Source: an uncultured Paracoccaceae bacterium (GTDB lineage Bacteria > Pseudomonadota > Alphaproteobacteria > Rhodobacterales > Rhodobacteraceae). Taken from it: 6,738 bases of DNA. Positions 1 through 5,833 of the stretch are shown in pieces. The notes under the pieces are model-generated. The model saw nothing but the letters and a program-made list of their open reading frames with translations, was not told the DNA's origin and made no database searches. The translations under genes were made by a program, and so were the position numbers. Numbering within the stretch: position 1 is the stretch's first letter; every line of letters begins with the position of its first letter. The stretch lies in assembly GCA_937927885.1 (NCBI GenBank), contig CALEZJ010000228.1, forward strand, positions 1 to 6,738, in the 5' to 3' direction.

Positions 1-1
1 G

Positions 2-772
2 CGCAAGGTGGCTACCGGCGCTTCCACAATCTGCTCCCCACGCTTGACACGCGCGGTCTTAGGCATCAAGGCGCCCAGGGCATTGACGGCATTGCGCGCC
101 TCGGGCTTTTTCCAATCATTTCTGGTCACGGAGGGTTGGATCGACGAGGCGCGGTTTGCCGCCATGTTCGGCATTTTCGCCATGGCCGAGGCGGTCAACC
201 ACTTGCAGGACAGCGCCGGTCGCAAGGGGCGCTATGGCCATGACGAGGGCGCGAATGCGCTGGGTCTTGCGATTACCGAAAGGCTAGCATCCCTGGTTGC
301 GGCACGCCCGCTGGCGCATGTCTGGCGGGGCCGAGCGATGCTGCACGCGCAGGCCGGGCTTTCCACCGATAGCGGTCTTACCCCCGGTATCCGGATCCCC
401 TACGGGACCGAGCCCGATCCGGTGACCCATGTGCAGGCGTTGGTGGCGCAGCATGCCCATTTCCCTTCGGGCGTGTCGGAAATCCTGACGCTGGACGAAA
501 CCGTGCGCGCCAACCCGGAGGCGGTGTTTCGTCTGGCCAAGGGTGCGCTGGCGGCGGGCCTGCGCGAATTCACGGCCAATGTCGGCGACAACGACCTGGT
601 GCGGGTGACGGGCTACATGGTCAAGCTTTCCGACATCGCGCGCCACCGCGAGGGCGGCATGGACCGCACCAACACCACCGCGCTGGGGGCCGAGGCGGCG
701 TTGATGACCGACATTCTTGCCCGTCGACCGCGTGTGGTGGCGGGCGAGTTGCAGGCGCGCAGCGATGGCTGA
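2..772 (+). CDS. yjjI: YjjI-family glycyl radical enzyme, C-terminal part (5' end outside window)
   Basis: This is the C-terminal half of a glycyl radical enzyme; the frame is open to the left edge. The family makes a protein-based glycyl radical that drives cleavage or rearrangement of a small molecule. I know of no firmly established YjjI substrate. The visible part carries the radical-site motif NDLVRVTGYM, with the radical Gly encoded at 611-613, 53 residues from the C-terminus, the usual place. Other stretches resembling E. coli YjjI as I recall it are FLVTEG, AMLHAQAGLS, IPYGTEPDP and ILTLDET. The catalytic Cys loop should lie upstream of the window. From about residue 38 onward the match is strong. 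The first ~35 visible codons match poorly and look about 20 residues short (see findings). The stop overlaps the yjjW start, a coupled pair typical of an enzyme with its activase. E. coli YjjI is about 516 residues, so roughly half is seen. Confidence 0.93.
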   Translation, partial: RKVATGASTICSPRLTRAVLGIKAPRALTALRASGFFQSFLVTEGWIDEARFAAMFGIFAMAEAVNHLQDSAGRKGRYGHDEGANALGLAITERLASLVAARPLAHVWRGRAMLHAQAGLSTDSGLTPGIRIPYGTEPDPVTHVQALVAQHAHFPSGVSEILTLDETVRANPEAVFRLAKGALAAGLREFTANVGDNDLVRVTGYMVKLSDIARHREGGMDRTNTTALGAEAALMTDILARRPRVVAGELQARSDG

Positions 773-1628
773 GCCTTCGGGCCTGATTGCACGGCTGTTG
801 CGCTGGTCGGTCGTCGATGGTCCGGGCAACCGGATGGTGCTGTTCCTGCAAGGATGCACCTTTGCCTGCGCCGCCTGCCACAACCCGCACACCATCGGTA
901 CCTGTACCGATTGCGGGATTTGCCTGCCCGCTTGCGCACCTGGCGCGCTTGTGCTGAAAAACGGGCGCATCGCGTTTGACCCCACGCTATGCACCCACTG
1001 CGACGCCTGTCTGAGTGCCTGTCCGATCCGTTCCAATCCGATGGCGCGGCGGATGTCGGTGCCCGAGGTGCTAGACGCCCTGCTCCGCGACCGGCTGTTT
1101 CTGGACGGCATCACTGTTTCCGGCGGCGAGGCGACGATGCAGCCGAAATTCGTGGCCGCCCTGTTCGCGGCAATCAAGGCCGAGCCGGACCTTTCGCACC
1201 TGACCTGCCTGATCGATTCCAACGGTCATCTCGGTCCGCAGGGCTGGGCGCGGCTGTTGCCGGTGACGGATGGGGTGATGCTGGATATCAAGGCGCTTGA
1301 CCCTCGGCGCCACCGCGCGCTGACCGGACAGGACAATGTCCGCGTTCTGGCCTCGGCGCGGCTGCTGGCCAAGGCGGGCAAGCTGGCTGAATTGCGCTAT
1401 CTGATCATTCCGGGCCAGACTGACCGCGAGGACGAGGTCGCCGCGCTTGTCGAGCTTGCCCGGGAGCTAGGCGCGCCCTTGCGGCTGAACGCCTTTCGTC
1501 GCCGCGGCGTGCGGGGGGCTGCGCAGGACTGGCCCGAGGCCACACGAGAGACGGTCCAGGCGATAGCCGCCCGACTCGACGCCGCAGGGCTGGGGCCAGT
1601 GTCGCTGCCCGTGACTTTCACGCGATGA
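765..1628 (+). CDS. yjjW: YjjW-family glycyl radical enzyme activating enzyme (radical SAM)
   Basis: A 287-residue radical SAM activase. It reductively cleaves S-adenosylmethionine at a [4Fe-4S] cluster and uses the 5'-deoxyadenosyl radical to abstract H from the YjjI glycine; it acts in the cytoplasm under anoxia. The radical SAM cluster motif CxxxCxxC is C31-C35-C38, followed by an inserted two-cluster ferredoxin domain: C47-C50-C53-C57 and C76-C79-C82-C86. The SAM-contacting SGGE motif is at 119-122. DSNG (151-154) and VMLDIKA (171-177) also match the family. I chose the ATG at 765 because it puts the first cluster Cys at residue 31, as in E. coli YjjW as I recall it. An in-frame upstream ATG at 717 would add 16 residues (17th is this Met) of unlikely sequence. 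The gene overlaps the yjjI stop by 8 bp, so translation is probably coupled. The Shine-Dalgarno is weak. Confidence 0.95.
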   Translation: MAEPSGLIARLLRWSVVDGPGNRMVLFLQGCTFACAACHNPHTIGTCTDCGICLPACAPGALVLKNGRIAFDPTLCTHCDACLSACPIRSNPMARRMSVPEVLDALLRDRLFLDGITVSGGEATMQPKFVAALFAAIKAEPDLSHLTCLIDSNGHLGPQGWARLLPVTDGVMLDIKALDPRRHRALTGQDNVRVLASARLLAKAGKLAELRYLIIPGQTDREDEVAALVELARELGAPLRLNAFRRRGVRGAAQDWPEATRETVQAIAARLDAAGLGPVSLPVTFTR

Positions 1629-1646
1629 AGTTGCGATGGCGAGCAT

Positions 1647-1666
1647 GACTTGATGATTGTCAAGTT
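1647..1666. promoter_or_regulatory. FNR-type box in the yjjW/nnrS convergent gap
   Basis: The core TTGATGATTGTCAA (1650-1663) fits the FNR/FnrL pattern TTGA-N6-TCAA, in the TTGAT-N4-GTCAA form. The flanks GAC and GT also match the strong box at 5227-5246; 15 of 20 positions are identical. It overlaps the nnrS stop codon and no gene starts next to it in either direction. The inverted repeat ACTTGA/TCAAGT could also form a small 6-bp hairpin in the convergent transcripts, but there is no good U-tract. Binding is plausible from sequence; function here is unknown. Confidence 0.45.
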
Positions 1667-2808
1667 TCGAGCGATACCCTTGCTCCGTTCCCGCGACGGG
1701 CGCTGAGGACAGGATGCGGCACGGGTCGCGACAGGGCGGCGATGGCCGAGGCGCTGGCGATGGCCCAGCCGAAGCTCCAGCACAGGGCGGCCGGGGTGAG
1801 GTTGGCTGGCAGGCAAAGCCGCAGGACCGTGGCCACCTGCAGGAGAGCGAAGGCCAGGCAGAGGCCAGCCCCGGGCTGCAGTCGGCCCGGTTGCCGGGTC
1901 ATCCAGGCCCGCGCCATCACAGCCAGCATCATGCTACCCATCAGCCCCATGGTCAGCGCATGAAGCGCGGTGGTGGGCGGTGGGCCGAAGTCAGGCCACA
2001 GCGATGCCGCCAACAGACAAAGCCCTAGCGGCAACCAGCCCCAGGCAACGACGAGCATGGCGAGATCTGCCTGACCGCCCCGCAAGCCCCGTACCAGAGG
2101 CCAACACGCCATGCGCTGACCTTGCATCACGGCGGCAACAATCGCTGCCGAGCCAATCACGACCGGACCCAAGCGCCCCAGTTGCGCGACAAGCGCAAGT
2201 ACAAGAGCCAGATCGGCCGCCCGCGCCGAAACCGACAGGGCCGGGCGCAAGGCGCCATGATGTCCGGCCCGCGCCTGCAGAAACGCGGGGATGATCCGAC
2301 CCCCGACCAGCGCGACTAGCAACGCCATGCCCAGCACCGCACCCAGGTTGTCGGACTCTATCCTCAGTTGAAAGGCGACCAGAACCAGAAGCAGAGGGGC
2401 TGAAGCGATCGGAAGCCGCAGCCAGGCGCGCGCTGAAATGAGCGGCTTTGTCAGGATGGCGGCAAGTCCAAGCGGGTAAATGCACAGAATAGCCAGAGAA
2501 ACGAAATCCGTCTGGCAAGGCCCCGCAGCAGTTCGTCCCAGCCCCCAGGCCAGGACCAGCAACTTCGTCTGCAGCGGGCGGACCCTTGTCCCTTCGACCC
2601 AATGCGGCAAGGCGGTCAGCAGATACCCGCCCAGTGCGGCCCCGATGACGCCAAGCATCATTTCCTGCCGGTGCCAGGCCACGGGATCGCAGACCAGCCC
2701 CGGAACCAGAAATACTGTAGGCGCGACCCCGGCCCACAGCGCCGCCAGAAGAAACAGCGACAGGTGCGGTGCGCGCCAGAGACCACGCTGCACCGCCACC
2801 TTCGACAT
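1660..2808 (-). CDS. nnrS: NnrS family membrane protein
   Basis: A 382-residue, very hydrophobic polytopic membrane protein of the NnrS family. The family is a haem- and copper-containing inner-membrane protein first found with denitrification genes and linked to tolerance of nitric oxide; its biochemical action is not fully settled. Family marks seen: an N-terminal helix with FLLAALWA, then WHRQEMMLG (45-53) and GGYLLTALPHW (60-70), GGRIIPAF (169-176), and HALTMGLMGSMMLAVMAR (283-300). There are about ten to twelve hydrophobic segments. The usual HxHE motif reads HRQE here, so one commonly conserved His is replaced by Gln. The start lies 2 bp past the ric stop on the same strand, so translation is probably coupled to ric; I see no strong Shine-Dalgarno. 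The stop overlaps an FNR-like palindrome. The family call is firm; the molecular role is inferred from the family. Confidence 0.9.
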   Translation of the reverse strand: MSKVAVQRGLWRAPHLSLFLLAALWAGVAPTVFLVPGLVCDPVAWHRQEMMLGVIGAALGGYLLTALPHWVEGTRVRPLQTKLLVLAWGLGRTAAGPCQTDFVSLAILCIYPLGLAAILTKPLISARAWLRLPIASAPLLLVLVAFQLRIESDNLGAVLGMALLVALVGGRIIPAFLQARAGHHGALRPALSVSARAADLALVLALVAQLGRLGPVVIGSAAIVAAVMQGQRMACWPLVRGLRGGQADLAMLVVAWGWLPLGLCLLAASLWPDFGPPPTTALHALTMGLMGSMMLAVMARAWMTRQPGRLQPGAGLCLAFALLQVATVLRLCLPANLTPAALCWSFGWAIASASAIAALSRPVPHPVLSARRGNGARVSLET

Positions 2809-2810
2809 TG

Positions 2811-3473
2811 TCAGGCCGCGGTTTCGAAGCGTGGAAAGAGAATGTCGTTCTCCAGATGCATGTGGGTCACCAGATCGTCGGTGAACTTCGCCAGCCCGGT
2901 GTAAAGCGCGCTCCAGGACCGGCAGGCCCCCTCGGGCAGGGCGAGGCCATGGCTGGCATGCTCGATCTGTCGCAACAATTCGGTCGCCTGATCGTGATCA
3001 TGGCGCATCACGGCGATCGGATGCGCGATCATCGGATGCCCGCCCTGTCGCATCAGCGGGAACAGCACCTGTTCTTCCTTGGCCATGTGGCTTTCCAGAT
3101 CGGCTTGCAGGGCGACCAGCGCATCGGCCAGACCATGGGGTGCCTCGTCATGGTCGCCGTGGACGATTTCCACTTTCTGCGCCAGCGGGATCAGCCAGGC
3201 CAGTTCGCTGCGGTGGGTATCGTGGTAGCGGGTCAGGATGTGGTCGATCAGGGGCAACGTATCGAGCGGAGCTTCGAGCCCAGCTGCGGTTGCCAGCGAC
3301 CGCAGGTCGTCCAGAAGGGTTTCCGCAGATAGGCTGTGCCTTGCGGCAGCTTCGGCGATGGACAAGGTTCCGCCGCAGCAAAAGCTGATTCCGCTGCGGC
3401 GGAATACTTCGGCCGCACCGGGCAGGTCTGACGCAATGTCGCCGACAGTAGCGTTTGGGGAAAGGTCGATCAT
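2811..3473 (-). CDS. ric: Iron-sulfur cluster repair di-iron protein (Ric/YtfE/ScdA/DnrN)
   Basis: A 220-residue hemerythrin-like di-iron protein that helps restore Fe-S clusters damaged by nitric oxide or oxidants. The N-terminal ScdA_N domain carries the CC pair at C32-C33 in SGISFCCGG. The hemerythrin-type four-helix domain follows, with likely iron ligands H84, H129, E133, H160, H204 and E208. These numbers coincide with those I recall for E. coli YtfE, also 220 residues. That, plus an AAGGGA Shine-Dalgarno about 10 nt upstream, fixes the start at 3473. The frame stays open upstream to an ATG at 3593, but the 40 extra residues are His/Arg/Pro-rich and look non-coding. nnrS follows at 2 bp. 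Alternative names in use are ytfE, scdA and dnrN. Expression under NO or low oxygen is expected from the family, but I see no clear NsrR, NnrR or FNR site just upstream. Confidence 0.95.
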   Translation of the reverse strand: MIDLSPNATVGDIASDLPGAAEVFRRSGISFCCGGTLSIAEAAARHSLSAETLLDDLRSLATAAGLEAPLDTLPLIDHILTRYHDTHRSELAWLIPLAQKVEIVHGDHDEAPHGLADALVALQADLESHMAKEEQVLFPLMRQGGHPMIAHPIAVMRHDHDQATELLRQIEHASHGLALPEGACRSWSALYTGLAKFTDDLVTHMHLENDILFPRFETAA

Positions 3474-3494
3474 GGAGCATGTCCCTTGATTGGG

Positions 3495-3515
3495 TCCCGG
3501 GTGTGGTCCCCGGGA
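3495..3515 (-). other. Perfect 7-bp GC hairpin in the ric leader
   Basis: TCCCGGG (3495-3501) and CCCGGGA (3509-3515) are exact inverted repeats around a 7-nt loop. The repeat lies about 22 to 42 nt upstream of the ric ATG, just before its Shine-Dalgarno. No U-tract follows, so it is not an intrinsic terminator. It could affect mRNA stability or translation, or be an operator-like inverted repeat. No function can be assigned. Confidence 0.4.
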
Positions 3516-3531
3516 GCGGTGAATCGCCAAA

Positions 3532-3554
3532 GATCGACCGCTTTTGCGGCGATC
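3532..3554 (-). terminator. Possible weak intrinsic terminator after the ubiD-family gene
   Basis: On the minus strand GATCGCCGC pairs with GCGG-T-CGATC around an AAAA loop: nine base pairs with a single T bulge, then TTT. The U-run is short, so termination would be weak. It lies about 143 bp past the ubiD-family stop and 59 bp before ric. It could instead be a leader structure of ric. Confidence 0.35.
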
Positions 3555-3696
3555 GGTGCGGGGATCTGCGTCGTGGTTCGCCGACACAGGCACAAAGCAG
3601 GTGAGGGAATCGCAGGGGTGCCAATCCTGTGGGGGGGCATGGTGGGTCGATGCTCCAGCGTCGAAGGGGCGCCAGAGGTTTGCAGAATCGCCCAGG

Positions 3697-5181
3697 TCAC
3701 GCCATCACCCTTTGCAACACTTTTGTCGCGCGGGCTTCGTGCGCGGGATCCAGCGTCATGACCTGGCCCCAAGCGCGCGTGGTCTCGGCGCCGATCTTGG
3801 TTGTGGCGTCGATCCCCAGCTTGCCCGCCAGTCCCTCGCGCGGGGAGGCGAAGTCGAGGTAGTCCATCGGCGTGCCGTCCAGCAGCATCACGTCGCGCGC
3901 CGGGTCCATGCGGGTCGCCATGGCCCAGGCGATATCGTCCCAGTTGCGCGGGTCGATATCGCGGTCGACCACGACAAGGGTCTTGGTATAGGAGAACTGC
4001 GCCAACATGCCCCAGAGCGCCAGCATCACCCGACGCGCCTGGCCGGGATAGCGCTTGTCGATCTGCACCACGGCCATGCGGTACGAGCAGGCAGCGGGCG
4101 GCAGCCATAGGTCGGTCACCTCGGGGATCTGGGCGCGGATCACCGGGAGTGCCAAGGTGTTGAACACTTCGCCTATCACCGAGGGTTCGTCGGGTGGGCG
4201 GCCGGTGACCGTGGTCAGATACAGCGGGTCGCGCCGGTGGGTGATGGCGGAAATGCGCATCACCGGAAAGGGCTCGACCGAGTTGTAATAGCCGGTGTGG
4301 TCGCCAAACGGGCCTTCGGGTGCTGTGTCGCCGGGGTGGACCCAACCTTCGAGGATGATCTCGGCATTGGCGGGCACCAGCAGGGGAATTGTGCGGGCCG
4401 GGACCACCGCGGCCCGTGATCCACGCAGGACGCCGGAAAACGCCAGTTCAGAAACGGTCTCCGGCAAGGGGAGCGCGGCTGAAAGCAGGGTTGCCGGATC
4501 GGCACCCAGAGCAATCGCGACCGGCATCGGCTGACCTGCGCGTTCCCAGCTGCGGTGATGCGCGGCACCGCCACGATGCGCGAGCCAGCGCAGGATCAGC
4601 CGGTCGGGGCCAAGAACCTGTGCCCGGTAGACCCCGAGGTTGTAGCGCGCCACCTGGCCCGTGTCCGACCCCTGTGGGCGGGTTACGACAACGGGCCAGG
4701 TGATCAGCGGCCCGGCATCGCCGGGCCAGGGTGTCTGCACCGGCAGAAGGGACAGGTTCACCGGTGCAGACACCTCCTGCGCCGGAGCCCGGCGCAGAAA
4801 CTTTGGCCGACTTTGCAGCGCGGCGCGGAGGATGGGCCAGCGCGACAGGGCATCGCGCATGCCATCGACCGGCGCAGGGCTGCGAAGCGCGGCAAGAAAG
4901 TCACCAAAGGCCGGGACCTGATCCAGCATCAGTCCCAGCCCCGCCGCTACCCGTTCGGGCGTGCCAAAAAGGTTGGCGATCACCGGCATCGTGGCGTCCT
5001 GACCGTCAGCCCTGGCGGCGTCAAAGCGCAGCACCGGCCCGCCTGCCCGCAAGGCGGCCAGTTGCACGGCCGTCATCTCGTGGCGCAGGTCCACCGGTTC
5101 GGCGATGCGCGCCAGATCCCCCTGGCCCCCGGCATGGGCGAGGAAGGCGCGTAGATCGGCGAAGACGGGCAGGCTGCGCAT
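3697..5181 (-). CDS. ubiD: UbiD-family prenylated-FMN-dependent decarboxylase
   Basis: A 494-residue UbiD-family protein, close to the ~497 residues of E. coli UbiD (3-octaprenyl-4-hydroxybenzoate carboxy-lyase). UbiD removes the ring carboxylate from prenylated 4-hydroxybenzoate in ubiquinone synthesis, using prenyl-FMN made by UbiX; no ubiX is in this window. Visible motifs: YNLGVYRAQVLG (180-191) and LILRWLAHRGG (195-205) for cofactor and metal binding; SELAFSG with likely metal ligand E245; EGPFGDHTGYY (289-299) with likely catalytic acid D294; and IPEVTDLWLPPAACSYRM (352-369). Start ATG 5181 has AAAGGA 8 nt upstream. It is divergent from ubiT across a shared FNR-type box, which suggests a role in anaerobic quinone synthesis. 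It could instead be a UbiD-like enzyme acting on another aromatic acid: the family is broad and substrate is not readable by eye. Confidence 0.88.
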   Translation of the reverse strand: MRSLPVFADLRAFLAHAGGQGDLARIAEPVDLRHEMTAVQLAALRAGGPVLRFDAARADGQDATMPVIANLFGTPERVAAGLGLMLDQVPAFGDFLAALRSPAPVDGMRDALSRWPILRAALQSRPKFLRRAPAQEVSAPVNLSLLPVQTPWPGDAGPLITWPVVVTRPQGSDTGQVARYNLGVYRAQVLGPDRLILRWLAHRGGAAHHRSWERAGQPMPVAIALGADPATLLSAALPLPETVSELAFSGVLRGSRAAVVPARTIPLLVPANAEIILEGWVHPGDTAPEGPFGDHTGYYNSVEPFPVMRISAITHRRDPLYLTTVTGRPPDEPSVIGEVFNTLALPVIRAQIPEVTDLWLPPAACSYRMAVVQIDKRYPGQARRVMLALWGMLAQFSYTKTLVVVDRDIDPRNWDDIAWAMATRMDPARDVMLLDGTPMDYLDFASPREGLAGKLGIDATTKIGAETTRAWGQVMTLDPAHEARATKVLQRVMA

Positions 5182-5201
5182 TGCGGGAGTCCTTTGACGA
5201 C

Positions 5202-5207
5202 CGGATA
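5202..5207 (-). promoter_or_regulatory. Candidate -10 for the ubiD-family gene
   Basis: On the minus strand this reads TATCCG, matching three of six -10 consensus positions including the leading TAT. If the FNR box centred at 5236.5 sits at -41.5, transcription would start near 5195, giving a very short leader of about 14 nt with the AAAGGA Shine-Dalgarno at its 5' end. The placement is inferred from class II geometry, not from a strong motif. Confidence 0.3.
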
Positions 5208-5226
5208 GCGCGGATTGGTGAGATCC

Positions 5227-5246
5227 GACTTGATATATATCAAGTC
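5227..5246. promoter_or_regulatory. FNR/FnrL box, perfect 20-bp palindrome, shared by ubiD and ubiT
   Basis: GACTTGATATATATCAAGTC is a perfect palindrome with the full FNR consensus TTGAT-N4-ATCAA at 5230-5243. It lies in the 115-bp gap between divergent ubiD (ATG 5181) and ubiT (ATG 5297), centred 55.5 bp and 60.5 bp from the two ATGs. A class II activator position (-41.5) gives plausible start sites near 5195 (minus) and 5278 (plus). FNR-family regulators bind such sites when their oxygen-labile [4Fe-4S] cluster is intact. Some Dnr/NnrR-type NO sensors recognise related sequences, so the cognate regulator is not certain. Confidence 0.85.
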
Positions 5247-5265
5247 AGATGTCGCCTGCGCCCTG

Positions 5266-5271
5266 TAAGAC
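5266..5271 (+). promoter_or_regulatory. Candidate -10 for ubiTU
   Basis: TAAGAC, preceded by TG, matches three of six -10 positions. It is where a -10 should be if the FNR box is centred at -41.5, giving a start near 5278 and a leader of about 19 nt to the ubiT ATG. The motif is weak, as expected for an activator-dependent promoter. Confidence 0.3.
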
Positions 5272-5296
5272 CTTATTCATCCTTGGGACCCATGCG

Positions 5297-5833
5297 ATGA
5301 CGTCACCTTTGCCACGATTGCCGCGCCCGCTTGGCCTGATCGCCTCGCCCTTGCCCTTGCCGCCCCTCACCCTGTGGCTGAGTGCGCTGACCGGCCGCAT
5401 GGTGCGGACCCATCCAGGCTTGCTGCGCCGCCTTGGGGAACACGCGGCACGGTATTTCCTGATCGATCCGGTCGATCTGCCTTGGCTCTTGCTCTTGCAC
5501 CCGCAAGCCGCGCGGATGATGGCGTATCGTCGCGCGCGCCCGCCCGCGCACGATGCCCGCATTTCCGGTCCCCTGTCCGCGTTCCTTGCGATGATGCACG
5601 GTGCCGAGGATGGCGATGCGCTGTTCTTTTCGCGCGATCTGTCGGTTGATGGGGATACTGCTGCCGTCCTTGCTCTGCGAAACGCGATCGACGACGCCGA
5701 ACTGGACCTGACCGAAGAACTGGCGGCGGTTTCGGGTCCGCTGGCCATTCCACTGCGCCGGGCACTGACGCAGGCCGAGCAACGAACCGGCCTCGTGCTG
5801 CACCGGATCGATCCTCAGGAGGTCTGGGCATGA
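5297..5833 (+). CDS. ubiT: UbiT, SCP2-domain factor of O2-independent ubiquinone synthesis
   Basis: A 178-residue protein with a C-terminal SCP2 sterol-carrier-like domain, close in length to E. coli UbiT (YhbT, ~174). UbiT is thought to bind hydrophobic ubiquinone intermediates and is needed with UbiU-UbiV for quinone synthesis without oxygen, in place of the aerobic factor UbiJ. The diagnostic stretch is DALFFSRDLSVDGDTAAVL (about 105-123) followed by NAIDDAELD, matching the LFF...L.IEGDTELGL pattern of E. coli UbiT as I recall it. The N-terminal third is rich in Pro and Leu. I start at ATG 5297, with GGGA 8 nt upstream. An in-frame ATG at 5249 would add 16 residues but begins just past the FNR box, upstream of the expected transcription start. 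The stop overlaps the ubiU start as ATGA, so the pair is translationally coupled. Confidence 0.9.
   Translation: MTSPLPRLPRPLGLIASPLPLPPLTLWLSALTGRMVRTHPGLLRRLGEHAARYFLIDPVDLPWLLLLHPQAARMMAYRRARPPAHDARISGPLSAFLAMMHGAEDGDALFFSRDLSVDGDTAAVLALRNAIDDAELDLTEELAAVSGPLAIPLRRALTQAEQRTGLVLHRIDPQEVWA
5817..5823 (+). promoter_or_regulatory. Strong ribosome binding site of ubiU
   Basis: AGGAGGT inside the end of ubiT is a near-perfect Shine-Dalgarno. It lies 6-7 nt from the ATG at 5830 and 9-10 nt from the ATG at 5833, so it supports either start of ubiU. Confidence 0.8.

Larger units (their letters stand above)
3474..3696 (-). other. 223-bp ubiD-ric intergenic region / ric leader
   Basis: This non-coding stretch lies between the ubiD-family stop and the ric start. 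It contains two hairpins (listed separately) and a G7 tract at 3631-3637. No consensus -35/-10, FNR box or NnrR-type site is apparent. Open frames crossing it are low-complexity read-through in the wrong frames. A ric promoter probably lies here if the hairpin at 3532-3554 stops ubiD transcription; otherwise ric-nnrS would depend on the promoter upstream of ubiD. Confidence 0.5.

Noticed and set aside
284..1222. Long minus-strand open frame (312 codons) across yjjI and yjjW
   Set aside because: It is antisense to two well-supported genes, has Arg/Gly/His-rich low-quality sequence and no recognisable domain; long antisense frames are common in GC-rich DNA.
1657..2028. Plus-strand open frame starting beside the 1650-1663 FNR-like box
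   Set aside because: It is antisense to nnrS with Gly/Gln/Arg-rich composition and no Shine-Dalgarno or domain; it looks like a reading-frame shadow.
2769..3332. Plus-strand open frame (187 codons) antisense to ric
   Set aside because: ric on the other strand has all its metal ligands; this frame shows no family features.
3474..3593. N-terminal extension of Ric to an ATG at 3593 (260 residues)
   Set aside because: The 40 added residues are His/Arg/Pro-rich, while the start at 3473 has a Shine-Dalgarno and gives the 220-residue family length with ligand numbers as in YtfE.
3610..3631. Possible sigma-54 promoter for ric on the minus strand (TTGGCACC at about 3617-3624)
   Set aside because: The TGGCAC -24-like element is present but the GC expected ten bases after the GG is AT, so the -12 element is missing.
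3470..4345. Minus-strand open frame (291 codons) overlapping the ubiD 3' end and running to the ric start
   Set aside because: It is in a different frame from ubiD, rich in Arg/Pro/Gly, and unlike any protein I recognise; ubiD conservation explains the region.
5249..5296. Earlier in-frame ATG for ubiT at 5249
   Set aside because: It lies immediately after the FNR box and upstream of the expected transcription start, and the 16 extra residues are not family-like; ATG 5297 has a spaced GGGA.
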